Shown here in pieces: positions 50,608 to 58,676 of a DNA stretch of 64,000 nucleotides. Position numbers and translations under genes: made by a program. The stretch is from positions 952,606-1,016,605 of the forward strand of contig NZ_JAUEMJ010000001.1 of assembly GCF_030403505.1 (NCBI RefSeq), read 5' to 3'. Every line of letters begins with the position of its first letter. The first letter of the stretch is position 1. Below the pieces are notes generated by a model. The model saw nothing but the letters and a program-made list of their open reading frames with translations, did no database searches and was not told the origin of the DNA. Source of the DNA: Glycomyces tritici (lineage in GTDB: Bacteria > Actinomycetota > Actinomycetes > Mycobacteriales > Micromonosporaceae).

Positions 50608-51915
50608 ATGTCGACCACCCAGACCATCGGACCCGCCGCCGTACACCGTTTACTGCACCGGGACGCGGTGTGCAGCGTCTTCAGCGGCACCGTCGCGACG
50701 GGCCCCACCGATCTGCTGTGCGTCACCGTCGCCCATGAGCGCGTCGACGGCTCCCGACGCGAGGTGTTCCTCGAATGGGCCGCGAAGCTCACCGGCCTCC
50801 CCGCCCACCCCCACCTGTCCCCCTGCACCGCCGTCGGGCTCACCGAGAACGGCCGCCCCTACCTGGCGGTCGGCACGGCCCGGCGCAGCCTGGCCGACCT
50901 CCTCGCCGAGCAGGGGCCGATGCCTCCCGGGCAGGTGCGCGCCCTCGGCGTGGCCTTGAGCGACGCCGTCGCCGTCTACCACCGCGCCGGGTTGATCCAC
51001 GGTGCCATCCAGCCGTCCCACATCCTCGTCGGGACCGCCCGCCACCTCCAGCTCACCGCCTACGACGTGACCGCCCCCGTCCTGGCCGCGCCCCTCCCCC
51101 CGAGCCCCTACACCGCCCCTGAGCACCTCGACGCCGCCGTCGCGGGAGAGGTGGCCGCGAGCCCCTCCGGAGACGTCTACGCCCTCGCCACGGCCCTCTA
51201 CGCCGCTCTCGGCGGTCGGCTTCCGTGGGTCCGGCACGCCCGCGAGGACGCCGCCGACCCCCTGCTGCGCGCCGCCCCCGTGCCGCACATCCCCGGCGTG
51301 GACGCCGAGCTCACCGACATGATCGGCGCGGCCCTCAGCCCCGACCCGCGCCGCCGGCCGACCGCCGACGCCTTCCGCGAGCAGCTCACCCGCCTCCAGC
51401 TCTCCGGCCCCAAGGCCCAGGGCCCCCGGCCCGACACCGTCGCCAACGGCCTCCTCCCCCGGCGCGGCCTTCGCCCTGTGACGGTCGCGGTCTCGACCGA
51501 ACTCGCGCCCTACCGGCCCGGCCGCGAACGCGTCGGCCTGCGCCCGCGGCTGCGCTCCATCGCCACGGCCACCGCCGGGGTCGCCCTCACGGGAGCGCTC
51601 CTCGGTGGCGCCGCACTGGCGACCTATGCGGCCACCAACCCCGAGAGCACCGAGACGTTCTGCTCCGACCCGGCCCTGCTGGGCGGGCGCATCGACGAGC
51701 AGCTGGAAGACGGCCGGATCGTCGACAGCTGGTGCGCCGAGGAGGGCGACTACGTGGCCGCCACTGTGGACTATCCGGGCGGCTCCGGGGGCGACGGCGA
51801 GGGCGCCACCGAGCGCAGGGTGTGGCGCATCGAGGGTGAAGACCTCGTGGCCGTCACCGACTGCACCGACGCGGCGCTGCCCACCGCCATCGCCGACTTC
51901 CTCGAGTGCGCCTGA
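50608..51915 (+). CDS. Membrane-anchored pseudokinase
   Basis: The 435-residue protein has a protein-kinase fold (residues ~1-265), a Pro/Arg-rich juxtamembrane part, a single membrane helix (about 320-343) and a short extracellular domain with four Cys. Kinase landmarks remain (YTAPEHLD in the APE position, GDVYALATALYAAL), but the catalytic loop reads HGAIQPSHIL (131-140) instead of HRDxKPxN, the DFG site reads YDV (152-154) and no Walker-like VAIK lysine is seen in the N-lobe. It therefore should not phosphorylate substrates and may be a binding or scaffolding module. ATG 50608 has a strong GGAGGAGG site. Confidence 0.8.
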   Translation: MSTTQTIGPAAVHRLLHRDAVCSVFSGTVATGPTDLLCVTVAHERVDGSRREVFLEWAAKLTGLPAHPHLSPCTAVGLTENGRPYLAVGTARRSLADLLAEQGPMPPGQVRALGVALSDAVAVYHRAGLIHGAIQPSHILVGTARHLQLTAYDVTAPVLAAPLPPSPYTAPEHLDAAVAGEVAASPSGDVYALATALYAALGGRLPWVRHAREDAADPLLRAAPVPHIPGVDAELTDMIGAALSPDPRRRPTADAFREQLTRLQLSGPKAQGPRPDTVANGLLPRRGLRPVTVAVSTELAPYRPGRERVGLRPRLRSIATATAGVALTGALLGGAALATYAATNPESTETFCSDPALLGGRIDEQLEDGRIVDSWCAEEGDYVAATVDYPGGSGGDGEGATERRVWRIEGEDLVAVTDCTDAALPTAIADFLECA

Positions 51916-52040
51916 ACGCACGGCACCCCGGAGACCGCGGCCGGTGCGATACCGCCGGGCCGTTGGTGACCGGGCCCTGTTGCCGTTGCGGTCCTCAGGA
52001 CCCGCCCGCTCATGGTTCGCGCCGCCTGCTTGGCCGTCAT
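51771..52040 (-). pseudogene. Short ORF behind a second two-component operator, probable gene stub
   Basis: An 89-codon frame starts at ATG 52040 with GAGGAGG upstream and runs antisense into the pseudokinase 3' end. The product (MTAKQAARTMSGRVLRTATA and on) shows no domain. Its promoter region carries the same operator and -10 arrangement as the PepSY gene at 8 kb. I read it as the start of a formerly regulated gene whose body was lost, or as an intact tiny gene; the antisense part is not credible protein. Confidence 0.35.
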
Positions 52041-52094
52041 CTCGGCCTCCTCGTCTGAGCCGGTCTGCTACGCCGGTCCTTCCGGCGTGGCTCC

Positions 52095-52148
52095 ATGATG
52101 GGAGGCCGAACCTGAAGCCACGCTGAAGCCGCCTGAAGGCGGCTTCAG
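52095..52148 (-). promoter_or_regulatory. Second copy of the OmpR-type operator
   Basis: CTGAAG occurs at 52112, 52123 and 52133 and inverted CTTCAG at 52143: the same spacing as at 8612, 8623, 8633 and 8643. A CATCAT box at 52095-52100 sits where CATGGT lies at 8595-8600. Probable site for the same response regulator. Confidence 0.75.
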
Positions 52149-52202
52149 GAAGCCGGATTCAAGCGGCTGCGAGCCCGACTCGGAGCGGGTCCTGCCCGAA
52201 GC

Positions 52203-52994
52203 TCAGTCGCGTTCGGGCTTCGGCAGGAATCCGCCGAAGGCGGCGACGGTCTTGTTGGCGTAGGCGGAGGTGTCGCCGCGCTCCATCGGGCCGTGCCATG
52301 TGGTCGGCACCGGCGCGTGCTCGGGGAGGATGCGGCCCACGATCCGGTCCAGGGCCTCTTCGGCCTTGCCGACCCACAGGTGGCTGCCGTTGGCGATCTC
52401 CACGACCTCCGCCTGCGGCACGGCCGCGAAGCGCTGCTTCGCCTCCGGGTACTGGAGGTAGTCGTCCTGCTCGGGAATGAGCGCCAGCAGCGGGCGGCCG
52501 TCCTCGGCCCACCGCTCCAGGTCGTCCTCTTTGGAGTACCGCAGCGGCGGCGAGAGGAGCACGGCTCCTTCGACTCCCGGCTCCAGGCCGTACTTGAGGG
52601 TGAGGTCGGTGCCGAAGGACCAGCCCACGAGCCACACCCGCGGCAGGTCCGCGAACTCCGCGTACTCGACCGCCGCGGCGACGTCGAAGCGCTCGCCCAC
52701 GCCGTTGTCGAACGCGCCCTGGCTCGTGCCCTGCTGGGACTCGGTGCCGCGGGTGTTGAACCGCAGCACCGCCATGTTCGCCAGCGCGGGGAGCCGCCAG
52801 GCGGCCTTGCGGAAGATGTGCGAATCCATCATGCCGCCATGGGTGGGCAGCGGGTGGACGCAGATGATGGTCGCCTCGGGCGCGCGGTCGGCGGGCAGGG
52901 CGAGTTCGCCGACGAGTTCGAGCCCGTCGGCGGTTTCGAGCGTGAGCGCCTTGCGTTCGGCAGGGAGCATGCTCGCGGATCTGATGACAGCCAC
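52203..52994 (-). CDS. Alpha/beta hydrolase
   Basis: The 263-residue serine hydrolase-fold protein has IICVHPLPTHGGMMDSHIFRKAAW (oxyanion region), VAVLRFNTRGTESQQG, the nucleophile elbow GWSFGTDL (Ser in the G-W-S-F-G motif), the acid in LLALIPEQDDYLQ, and the catalytic His in IANGSHLWVGK. It resembles bacterial peptidase S9-like/YheT-type esterases; substrate unknown. GTG 52994 lies 6 nt after GATAAT, so the mRNA should be leaderless. Confidence 0.88.
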   Translation of the reverse strand: MAVIRSASMLPAERKALTLETADGLELVGELALPADRAPEATIICVHPLPTHGGMMDSHIFRKAAWRLPALANMAVLRFNTRGTESQQGTSQGAFDNGVGERFDVAAAVEYAEFADLPRVWLVGWSFGTDLTLKYGLEPGVEGAVLLSPPLRYSKEDDLERWAEDGRPLLALIPEQDDYLQYPEAKQRFAAVPQAEVVEIANGSHLWVGKAEEALDRIVGRILPEHAPVPTTWHGPMERGDTSAYANKTVAAFGGFLPKPERD

Positions 52995-53075
52995 GCCGGA
53001 ATTATCCCCGCTGGAAGGCGATCGGCACCACCGCGTGTGGCACACCTGGCACGCGAACCTGGCCTCGTGCTGGGG

Positions 53076-53165
53076 GGCGTGCCGAAGGGCGGCGTGCCGA
53101 AGGGCGGCGTGCCGAGGGGCGGCGTGCCGAGGGGCGGCGTGCCGAGGGGCGGCGTGCCGAGGGGC
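53076..53165. repeat. 15-bp tandem repeat, six copies
   Basis: GGCGTGCCGAAGGGC (two copies) and GGCGTGCCGAGGGGC (four copies) lie head-to-tail between two genes. The array runs into the terminator of the following minus-strand gene. Confidence 0.95.
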
Positions 53166-53186
53166 GGGGCCTCGCGGCCCCGCCCC
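53161..53186. terminator. GC-only terminator hairpin
   Basis: GGGGCGGGGCC and GGCCCCGCCCC pair fully around a 4-base loop (TCGC), 20 bases past the stop of the Zn-ribbon gene on the minus strand. Confidence 0.75.
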
Positions 53187-53206
53187 TCAGATCGTTCGGT
53201 TGTGGT

Positions 53207-53488
53207 TCAGCGCCAGCGTCCGGGCTGACGACGGCTCCTGGCGTTCCAGCAGCCGGTGTGCCAGTGGCGGCGGTCGCCGCCGTCGCCGTCGTCGGCCCAG
53301 GCGACGACGTGGGGCGTGCCCGGCTGGATCTCCAGGTCGCAGCCGGGGCACCGGTAGGTCTTCTCGGCCCCGGCGCCGGGGATGCGGCGGACCCGGACGG
53401 GTCCGTCCGGGCCGTCGATCAGGCTCGGGTCCTGAGCGCCCGATGTCGGCCGCCGGGCTTCGCTCTGGCGGCGGTTCTTGCGCGGCAT
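53207..53488 (-). CDS. Small putative zinc-ribbon protein
   Basis: The 93-residue protein has basic ends and a central segment YRCPGCDLEIQPGTPHVVAW followed by HWHTGCW, giving Cys-X2-Cys and a His/Cys set suited to one zinc ion. It matches a conserved actinobacterial protein often labelled ATP/GTP-binding without support. ATG 53488 is accepted on homology. The gene lies in the same direction as the small membrane gene and ung. Confidence 0.8.
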   Translation of the reverse strand: MPRKNRRQSEARRPTSGAQDPSLIDGPDGPVRVRRIPGAGAEKTYRCPGCDLEIQPGTPHVVAWADDGDGGDRRHWHTGCWNARSRRQPGRWR

Positions 53489-53497
53489 GGTGCGCCC

Positions 53498-53725
53498 TTA
53501 AGCGTGAGCGGGGTCGTCTCGCCCGGCGTCGGTCGCCGCGGCGGCCTCCGCCTCGGCCGCTTCGCGCTCGACCCGCTCGTTCAACCGGCGGACGTGCTTG
53601 TTCATCCCCCTGATGAGGAAGATCGTCACGACGACGAGGAACACGGTCACGAACAGCCCGAGCGGCCCGGCCATCGCCTGGTCGCGCTCCGGCCCGAACT
53701 CTTGCTGCGCCAGGATCTCGATCAC
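53498..53725 (-). CDS. Small single-span membrane protein
   Basis: The 75-residue protein has one membrane helix (GPLGLFVTVFLVVVTIFLI, about 20-38), followed by a basic patch (RGMNKHVRRLNERVERE) and an acidic Ala-rich tail. It occurs in the same position, next to ung, in other actinobacteria as far as I recall. Function unknown. Confidence 0.75.
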   Translation of the reverse strand: MIEILAQQEFGPERDQAMAGPLGLFVTVFLVVVTIFLIRGMNKHVRRLNERVEREAAEAEAAAATDAGRDDPAHA

Positions 53726-53748
53726 GGGTCAACCGTATCCCGCGGGCC

Positions 53749-54438
53749 CTAGGACTCCTGCAGCGCCGGAAGCCGCCAGTCGACCGGCTCACCGCCCTGC
53801 TCGACGAGGAGGGCGTTGGCGCGGCTGAAGGGCTTGGAGCCGAAGAAGCCGCGGCGGGCGCTCAGCGGCGACGGGTGGGCCGATTCGATGGCCGGGACCG
53901 CGCCGAGGAGGTCCTTGAGCTTGCGCGCGTCGTTGCCCCAGAGGATGGCGACCGACGCGCCGCCGCGCTCGGCGAGGGCGCGGATGGCCTGCTCGGTGAC
54001 CGCTTCCCAGCCTTTGCCGCGGTGCGAGGCGGGCGTGCCGGGGGCGACGCTCAGCGAGCGGTTGAGCAGGAGGACGCCCTGCTCGGCCCAGGGGGTGAGG
54101 TCGCCGTTGGCCGGGAGCGGGAAGCCGAGGTCGTCGCGGTACTCGTTGAAGATGTTGACCAGGCTCTTGGGGATGGGGCGCACGTCGGGGGCGACGGCGA
54201 ACGAGAGGCCGATGGCGTGGCCGGGGGTGGGGTAGGGGTCCTGGCCGACGATGATCACCTTGACGTCGTCGAACGGCTGCTGGAAGGCGCGCAGGATGTG
54301 CTCGGCGGCGGGCAGGTAGCGGCGTCCGGCGGCGACTTCGGCGCGGAGGAACTCGCCCATCTTGGCGACGTCGTCGGCGACGGGGGCGAGGGCCTTGGCC
54401 CAGCCGGGCTCCATCAGTTCTTCAAGCGGTTTGTTCAT
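53749..54438 (-). CDS. ung: Uracil-DNA glycosylase (family 1)
   Basis: The 229-residue repair enzyme excises uracil from DNA. The water-activating loop [16 protein letters not shown] (Asp67 in GQDPYP, 65-70), [10 protein letters not shown] and the minor-groove loop [17 protein letters not shown] (about 188-204) identify family 1 Ung. ATG 54438 is the first codon with homology. It lies 3 bases after ilvA in the same direction. Confidence 0.96.
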   Translation of the reverse strand: MNKPLEELMEPGWAKALAPVADDVAKMGEFLRAEVAAGRRYLPAAEHILRAFQQPFDDVKVIIVGQDPYPTPGHAIGLSFAVAPDVRPIPKSLVNIFNEYRDDLGFPLPANGDLTPWAEQGVLLLNRSLSVAPGTPASHRGKGWEAVTEQAIRALAERGGASVAILWGNDARKLKDLLGAVPAIESAHPSPLSARRGFFGSKPFSRANALLVEQGGEPVDWRLPALQES

Positions 54439-54441
54439 GAC

Positions 54442-55656
54442 TCAGATGCTAGGACCCTCCACCGACACGAAATACCCCGCGTCGCGCAGGGCCGCAACGA
54501 TTTCGGTCGCGTGTTCGGAACCGCGGGTCTCGATCGAGAGGTCCACGGCGACTTCGCCGACGGAAAGTCGCGGGTCGCTGCGCTGGTGGTAGACGTCGAC
54601 GATGTTGCCGCCGTAGGCGCCTACGAGCTGCAGGATCGAGGCGAGCGCACCGGGCCGGTCGGGGCAGCGCAGGTTGGCGCGCATGAAGCGGCCGGAGGCG
54701 CCGAGGCCGTGTTCGATGAGCCGCATGAGCAGCAGCGGGTCGATGTTGCCGCCGGAGATGACGGCGACGGTGGGGGTGTCGTAGTCGACCGAGTAGTTGA
54801 GGAGCGCGGCGTATGCGGTGGCCCCGGCGGGTTCGACGACGAGCTTGTTGCGTTCCAGGAGTGAGAGGAGGGCGCGGCTGATGTCCTCCTCGGTGACGGT
54901 GACTATTTCGTCCACAAGGGAGGCAACGTGTGCGAAGGGGACGTCGCCGGGGCGGCCGACCTTGATGCCGTCCGCGATGGTGTGCATCTTCTCGAGTCGC
55001 ACGGGTCGCCCGGCCGCGAGGGAGTTCGGGTAGGCGGCGGCGCCTTCGGCCTGGACGCCGATGATGCGGATGCCGGGCTTGAGCTGCTTCGCGGCGGCCG
55101 CGATGCCGGCGATGAGCCCGCCGCCGCCGACCGAGGTGACGATGGTGCCGGTCTCGGGCAGCTGCTCGAGGATCTCGAGGGCGATGGTGCCCTGTCCGGC
55201 GACGATGTCGTGGTGGTCGAAGGGGTGGATGAGGGTGGCCCCGGTCTCGGCGGCGAACTTGTGGGCCGATTCGAGGGCGTCGTCGACGGTGAGGCCGCCG
55301 AGGATCACGTCGGCCCCGTACCCCTTGGTGGCGGCCACCTTCGGGAGCGGTGCGGGCTCGGGCATGAAGACGGTGGAGCGGATGCCGAGGGTGGACGCGG
55401 CGAGGGCGACCCCTTGGGCGTGGTTGCCCGCGGAGGCGGCGACGACGCCGAGGGCGCGTTCGGCCGGGGTGAGGTGCGAGACGCGCATGTAGGCGCCGCG
55501 GATCTTGAAGGACCCGGCGCGCTGCAGGTTCTCGCATTTGAGGTGGACACCGTCGAGGACGGGGTCGCGGGAGGGTTCGAGGGGGGTGCGTCGCACGATC
55601 CCGGCGAGTTCGGCCGCCGCGGCGCGGACGTCGTTGAGTGTCACGAGTTGCGTCAC
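54442..55656 (-). CDS. ilvA: Threonine ammonia-lyase with ACT domain
   Basis: The 404-residue PLP enzyme deaminates threonine to 2-oxobutyrate, for isoleucine synthesis or catabolism. PLP Lys51 is in AGSFKIRGAY; SAGNHAQGVA binds the substrate, VGGGGLIAG the phosphate, and an ACT domain occupies about 325-404 (LRCPDRPGALASILQLVGAYGGNIVDVYHQR). One ACT domain fits the single-ACT biosynthetic or degradative form. GTG 55656 is 6 nt after TACGAT, so the transcript is probably leaderless. Confidence 0.95.
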   Translation of the reverse strand: MTQLVTLNDVRAAAAELAGIVRRTPLEPSRDPVLDGVHLKCENLQRAGSFKIRGAYMRVSHLTPAERALGVVAASAGNHAQGVALAASTLGIRSTVFMPEPAPLPKVAATKGYGADVILGGLTVDDALESAHKFAAETGATLIHPFDHHDIVAGQGTIALEILEQLPETGTIVTSVGGGGLIAGIAAAAKQLKPGIRIIGVQAEGAAAYPNSLAAGRPVRLEKMHTIADGIKVGRPGDVPFAHVASLVDEIVTVTEEDISRALLSLLERNKLVVEPAGATAYAALLNYSVDYDTPTVAVISGGNIDPLLLMRLIEHGLGASGRFMRANLRCPDRPGALASILQLVGAYGGNIVDVYHQRSDPRLSVGEVAVDLSIETRGSEHATEIVAALRDAGYFVSVEGPSI

Positions 55657-56052
55657 GCCTCGATCGTAGTGCGCGGCCCCGGCAGTCCCCGCGAACCCGC
55701 CGGACAGCGGTTCCCGGCAGGGCGGCCCCAGGCGAGAAAGCGGTTACTGTATGCCGATATGCCGACCTTCGGCCCGCTTGGGCGCTGCGTCGCGCCATTG
55801 AAACCGCAGGTCGTACCTAGTGTGAACCGGCGTTCACCTCCTGCGATCGCGGGTGACCGCCGTTACGCATCGGATAAGGAAGGCTTAAGCTACTAAGCGT
55901 CAATCCTTAACCGGGAAGAAGCCTACGAGTCATCCGCACCGACCGCCCGTCCGACCTGCCGACTCACCAGGCGGCCTCACGGCCCGCAGGCCTCGCGGGG
56001 CCTCGCCGGGATTGACGACAAATCCATCCCCTTAGCACCCCTGGAGTCAACG
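55657..56052. promoter_or_regulatory. Divergent region between ilvA and msiK
   Basis: The ilvA -10 box TACGAT lies at 55663-55668 on the minus strand. Toward msiK, the AT-rich 55860-55915 stretch contains AAGGCTTAAGC and CCTTAACC, partly palindromic, with TACTAA as a possible -10. That leaves a ~150-base leader before msiK. No gene is seen; the frame running through here from ilvA's antisense is an artefact. Confidence 0.45.
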
Positions 56053-57327
56053 GTGACTGCTGTCACGCTGAAGAACGTCTCGAAGGTGTTCCCCGGAGAC
56101 ACCCTGGCCGTGGACTCCTTGAGCATGGAAGTCAACCACGGCGAATTCCTCGTCCTGCTCGGCCCGTCCGGCTGCGGCAAGTCCACAGTGCTCCGCATGG
56201 TCGCCGGCCTCGAGACCCCCTCCGACGGCGAGATCCTCCTCGACGGCGAGTACGCCAACGAACTGCCGCCGCGAGACCGCAACGCGGCCATGATCTTCCA
56301 GACTTTCGCGCTCTATCCGCACATGTCCGTCGCCGACAACATCGGCTTCCCCCTCAAGCTCGGCAAGCAGAACGGCGCCCAGTCCGTGCCCGACGCCGTG
56401 GGCGACATGGCCAGCGCCCTCGGCATCTCGGACCTCAAGGACCGCAAGCCGAACCAGCTCTCCGGCGGCCAGCAGCAGCGCGTCGCCATGGGCCGCGCGC
56501 TCGTGCGCCGCCCCAAGCTCTTCCTCATGGACGAGCCGCTCTCGAACCTCGACGTGGGCCTGCGCGCCGAGCTGCGCACCGAGATCTCCTCCCTGGTGCG
56601 CCGCCACGACGCGACGACGCTCTACGTCACGCACGACCAGACCGAGGCGCTCACGATGGCCGACCGGGTCGCGGTGATGCGCAAGGGGGTCCTGCAGGAC
56701 GTGGGCACCCCGGACGAGGTCTACGAGCGCCCGGCGACGATGTACGTGGCCGCGTTCCTCGGCACCCCGCGCATGAACCTCCTCGAAGCGCGCGTCAACG
56801 TGTACCTCGATCGCTATGTGGCCCTTGACTTCGGCGAGCAGGAGCTGCGGCTGCCGTGGCACGACCTGCGCGGGCGGGCCGTGGCCCGCTACCACGGCGA
56901 GAACATCGTGGTCGGGATGCGGGCCGAGGCGCTGGCGCCGGTGGCCGACGGCCACCCGGGCCAGTCGATCGCGGGCCGCGTGCGCTTCTACGAGCACCAC
57001 GGCCACGAGACGCTCGTGTTCCTCGACATCGGCGCCACGGCGGTGGTGCCGGACGGCATCGGCGACAAGCCGGACCTGGCGCGGGGCGGCTCGAAGCCGC
57101 GCCGCCGCCTCAGCGGCCTGTTCTCCGGGTTCGGGCAGGCCCCGGTCGAGCGCCGCGAGGCCGACACGGGCCCGATCCGCAAGCCCGCGGACCTGGTGTT
57201 CCGCCTGCCTCCGCACATCCCGGTCTCGGCCGGGCAGCCGATCACGGTGGCCGTGCACATGGATGCGCTGCACTACTTCGACAAGTACGGCAAGCGGATC
57301 GACGTCGGCTGGTCGGCGCGCGCTTAG
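56053..57327 (+). CDS. msiK: MsiK/UgpC-type sugar ABC transporter ATPase
   Basis: The 424-residue ATPase energises several sugar importers in actinomycetes. Walker A GPSGCGKST (37-45), signature LSGGQQQRVAMGRALVRRP (about 136-154), Walker B LFLMDEPLSNLD and the switch His in THDQTEA are complete. A C-terminal TOBE/regulatory domain follows, with a ~35-residue Arg/Gly-rich insertion (GGSKPRRRLSGLFSGFGQAPVERREAD split over 335-365) that makes it longer than Streptomyces MsiK (about 377). No permease or binding protein is adjacent, as usual. GTG 56053 follows CTGGAG. Confidence 0.92.
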   Translation: MTAVTLKNVSKVFPGDTLAVDSLSMEVNHGEFLVLLGPSGCGKSTVLRMVAGLETPSDGEILLDGEYANELPPRDRNAAMIFQTFALYPHMSVADNIGFPLKLGKQNGAQSVPDAVGDMASALGISDLKDRKPNQLSGGQQQRVAMGRALVRRPKLFLMDEPLSNLDVGLRAELRTEISSLVRRHDATTLYVTHDQTEALTMADRVAVMRKGVLQDVGTPDEVYERPATMYVAAFLGTPRMNLLEARVNVYLDRYVALDFGEQELRLPWHDLRGRAVARYHGENIVVGMRAEALAPVADGHPGQSIAGRVRFYEHHGHETLVFLDIGATAVVPDGIGDKPDLARGGSKPRRRLSGLFSGFGQAPVERREADTGPIRKPADLVFRLPPHIPVSAGQPITVAVHMDALHYFDKYGKRIDVGWSARA

Positions 57328-57351
57328 GCGCGCAACGGATCCAGAAAGCAC

Positions 57352-57385
57352 AACGCCGCGGGCCCCGTTCGGGTCCCGCGGCGTT
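57352..57385. terminator. Bidirectional terminator between msiK and greA
   Basis: AACGCCGCGGG (57352-57362) pairs with CCCGCGGCGTT (57375-57385) between two convergent genes. Complementary A and T bases at the ends give short U-tails in both directions. Confidence 0.8.
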
Positions 57386-57398
57386 CGCGTCAGTGCTC

Positions 57399-57893
57399 TC
57401 AGCCCAAGAACTTCTCGGCGTCGATGATCTTCACCGAGATCTCGGTGTCCCTGGGGGTCTTGTAGGAGACGGTGTCGCCGACCTTGTGGCCGAGGATGGC
57501 CGCGCCCAGTGCGGAGTCGGGGCTGTACACCGTGAGGTCGGTGGTCGCCGAGATCTCGCGGGAGCCCAGGAGGAACTTCTCGGTGTCGTCGGGGTCGCCG
57601 TCGAAGGCGATGGTCACGACGGTGCCGATCTGGATCTCGTCGCTGTCGTTCGCCTCTCCCACCTTCGCATTGCGCAGCAGGTCCTGGAGCTGGCGAATGC
57701 GGGCCTCCTGCTTGCCCTGCTCGTCGCGGGCCGCGTGGTAGCCGCCGTTCTCCTTGAGGTCGCCTTCTTCACGGCGGGCGTTGATCTCGGCTGCCATGGC
57801 GGGACGGTTCGCGATGAGTTCGTCCAGTTCGCCCTGAAGGCGGTCGAAGGCCTCTTGTGTGAGCCAAGTGCCCTGGTTAGCGTCGGTAGCCAT
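57399..57893 (-). CDS. greA: Transcription elongation factor GreA
   Basis: The 164-residue factor rescues stalled RNA polymerase by promoting transcript cleavage. The N-terminal coiled coil (AEINARREEGDLKENGGYHAARDEQGKQEARIRQL) carries the acidic tip residues, and the C-terminal FKBP-like domain ends in ISVKIIDAEKFL. ATG 57893 is 11 bases after GGAGG; an ATG at 57902 is too close. This gene, DUF4307 and mca keep the order found in Mycobacterium. Confidence 0.95.
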   Translation of the reverse strand: MATDANQGTWLTQEAFDRLQGELDELIANRPAMAAEINARREEGDLKENGGYHAARDEQGKQEARIRQLQDLLRNAKVGEANDSDEIQIGTVVTIAFDGDPDDTEKFLLGSREISATTDLTVYSPDSALGAAILGHKVGDTVSYKTPRDTEISVKIIDAEKFLG

Positions 57894-57988
57894 GTGATCC
57901 ATATCCTCCGAATAGTGCGATCCGTACTGCGAGGTCCTGCCTCTGCGTGAACGTCCTCGCGACCCGGGGTTCACCCCGGATAGCGAAA

Positions 57989-58020
57989 GGCCCGCCGACC
58001 GAAACGCGGTGCGACGGGCC
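57989..58020 (-). terminator. Terminator after the DUF4307 gene
   Basis: GGCCCG and CGGGCC arms frame a partially paired 20-base inner part; on the minus strand the 3' arm is followed by TTTCGC, 13 bases past the stop. Confidence 0.65.
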
Positions 58021-58032
58021 GAAAGTCAATAG

Positions 58033-58491
58033 TCAGTCCGTCTGCCAACACCTCAGGACTTCGCCGGTGTTGGGCACGCCCTCGACTGCGAGGGGGTACG
58101 ACATCACCACATGGGTGGCATCGTCCGCCGGGATCTCGACCTCGGCGTACCCGATCTCGGCGCCCGCGAGGTCGCGGGACCTGACGGCGCAGGTGGCGCC
58201 CTCGCCGGCCGGCTTGTAGACCTCGAACTCGACGGTGACCTGGCCCGGGACGGAGTCGTCGAAGCCGCGCAGGCGTTCGGAGACCTCGTTCTGGCCGTAC
58301 AGTTCCGAGAGGCGGTAGGCGGCGACGAGGCCGGCCAGGACGACGCCGATCGTGAGGACCGCGGTCACCGCGGGGCGGCGGCGCCTGGGTTCGCGGCGGC
58401 GACCGTAGCGACCGTCAGGAAAGGTCACGTCGGCCGGGTCTGTGAAAGACACAGCCGGCACGCGCCCATCCGTGGTCTGCATCTCAGTCAT
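58033..58491 (-). CDS. DUF4307 membrane protein
   Basis: The 152-residue protein has a cytoplasmic N-terminus with DGRYGRRREPRRRR, one membrane helix (AVTAVLTIGVVLAGLVAAY, about 45-63) and an extracellular beta-rich domain with two Cys (ATCAVRS, EVLRCWQ). It fits DUF4307, found between greA and mca in mycobacteria and other actinobacteria. Function unknown. ATG 58491 follows GAAGGAAAG. A GATAAT box at about 58566 on the minus strand is its likely -10. Confidence 0.88.
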   Translation of the reverse strand: MTEMQTTDGRVPAVSFTDPADVTFPDGRYGRRREPRRRRPAVTAVLTIGVVLAGLVAAYRLSELYGQNEVSERLRGFDDSVPGQVTVEFEVYKPAGEGATCAVRSRDLAGAEIGYAEVEIPADDATHVVMSYPLAVEGVPNTGEVLRCWQTD

Positions 58492-58553
58492 TGCGTCGCT
58501 TTCCTTCGCGATCAGCGGTTTCACCGCCGGAGCCGCGGTTCCTGGCAGAACCG

Positions 58554-58579
58554 GGAAGTAATGATTATCGAGTATCGTT
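58554..58579 (+). promoter_or_regulatory. Sigma-R-like promoter of mca
   Basis: GGAAG at 58554-58558 (part of GGGAAG) is followed after exactly 18 bases by GTT at 58577-58579. This matches the thiol-stress sigma factor SigR consensus GGAAT-N18-GTT except for the fifth base. It lies about 100 bases before mca. Confidence 0.65.
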
Positions 58580-58676
58580 GCACAGAATGCCAGAGCCGAC
58601 AACCACCGCAGTGCGCGAGTCGGTTCCGTGCGCCGAGCCTTACCACTAGAAGCACCCGCCAGTGAGGTTGACCGAC

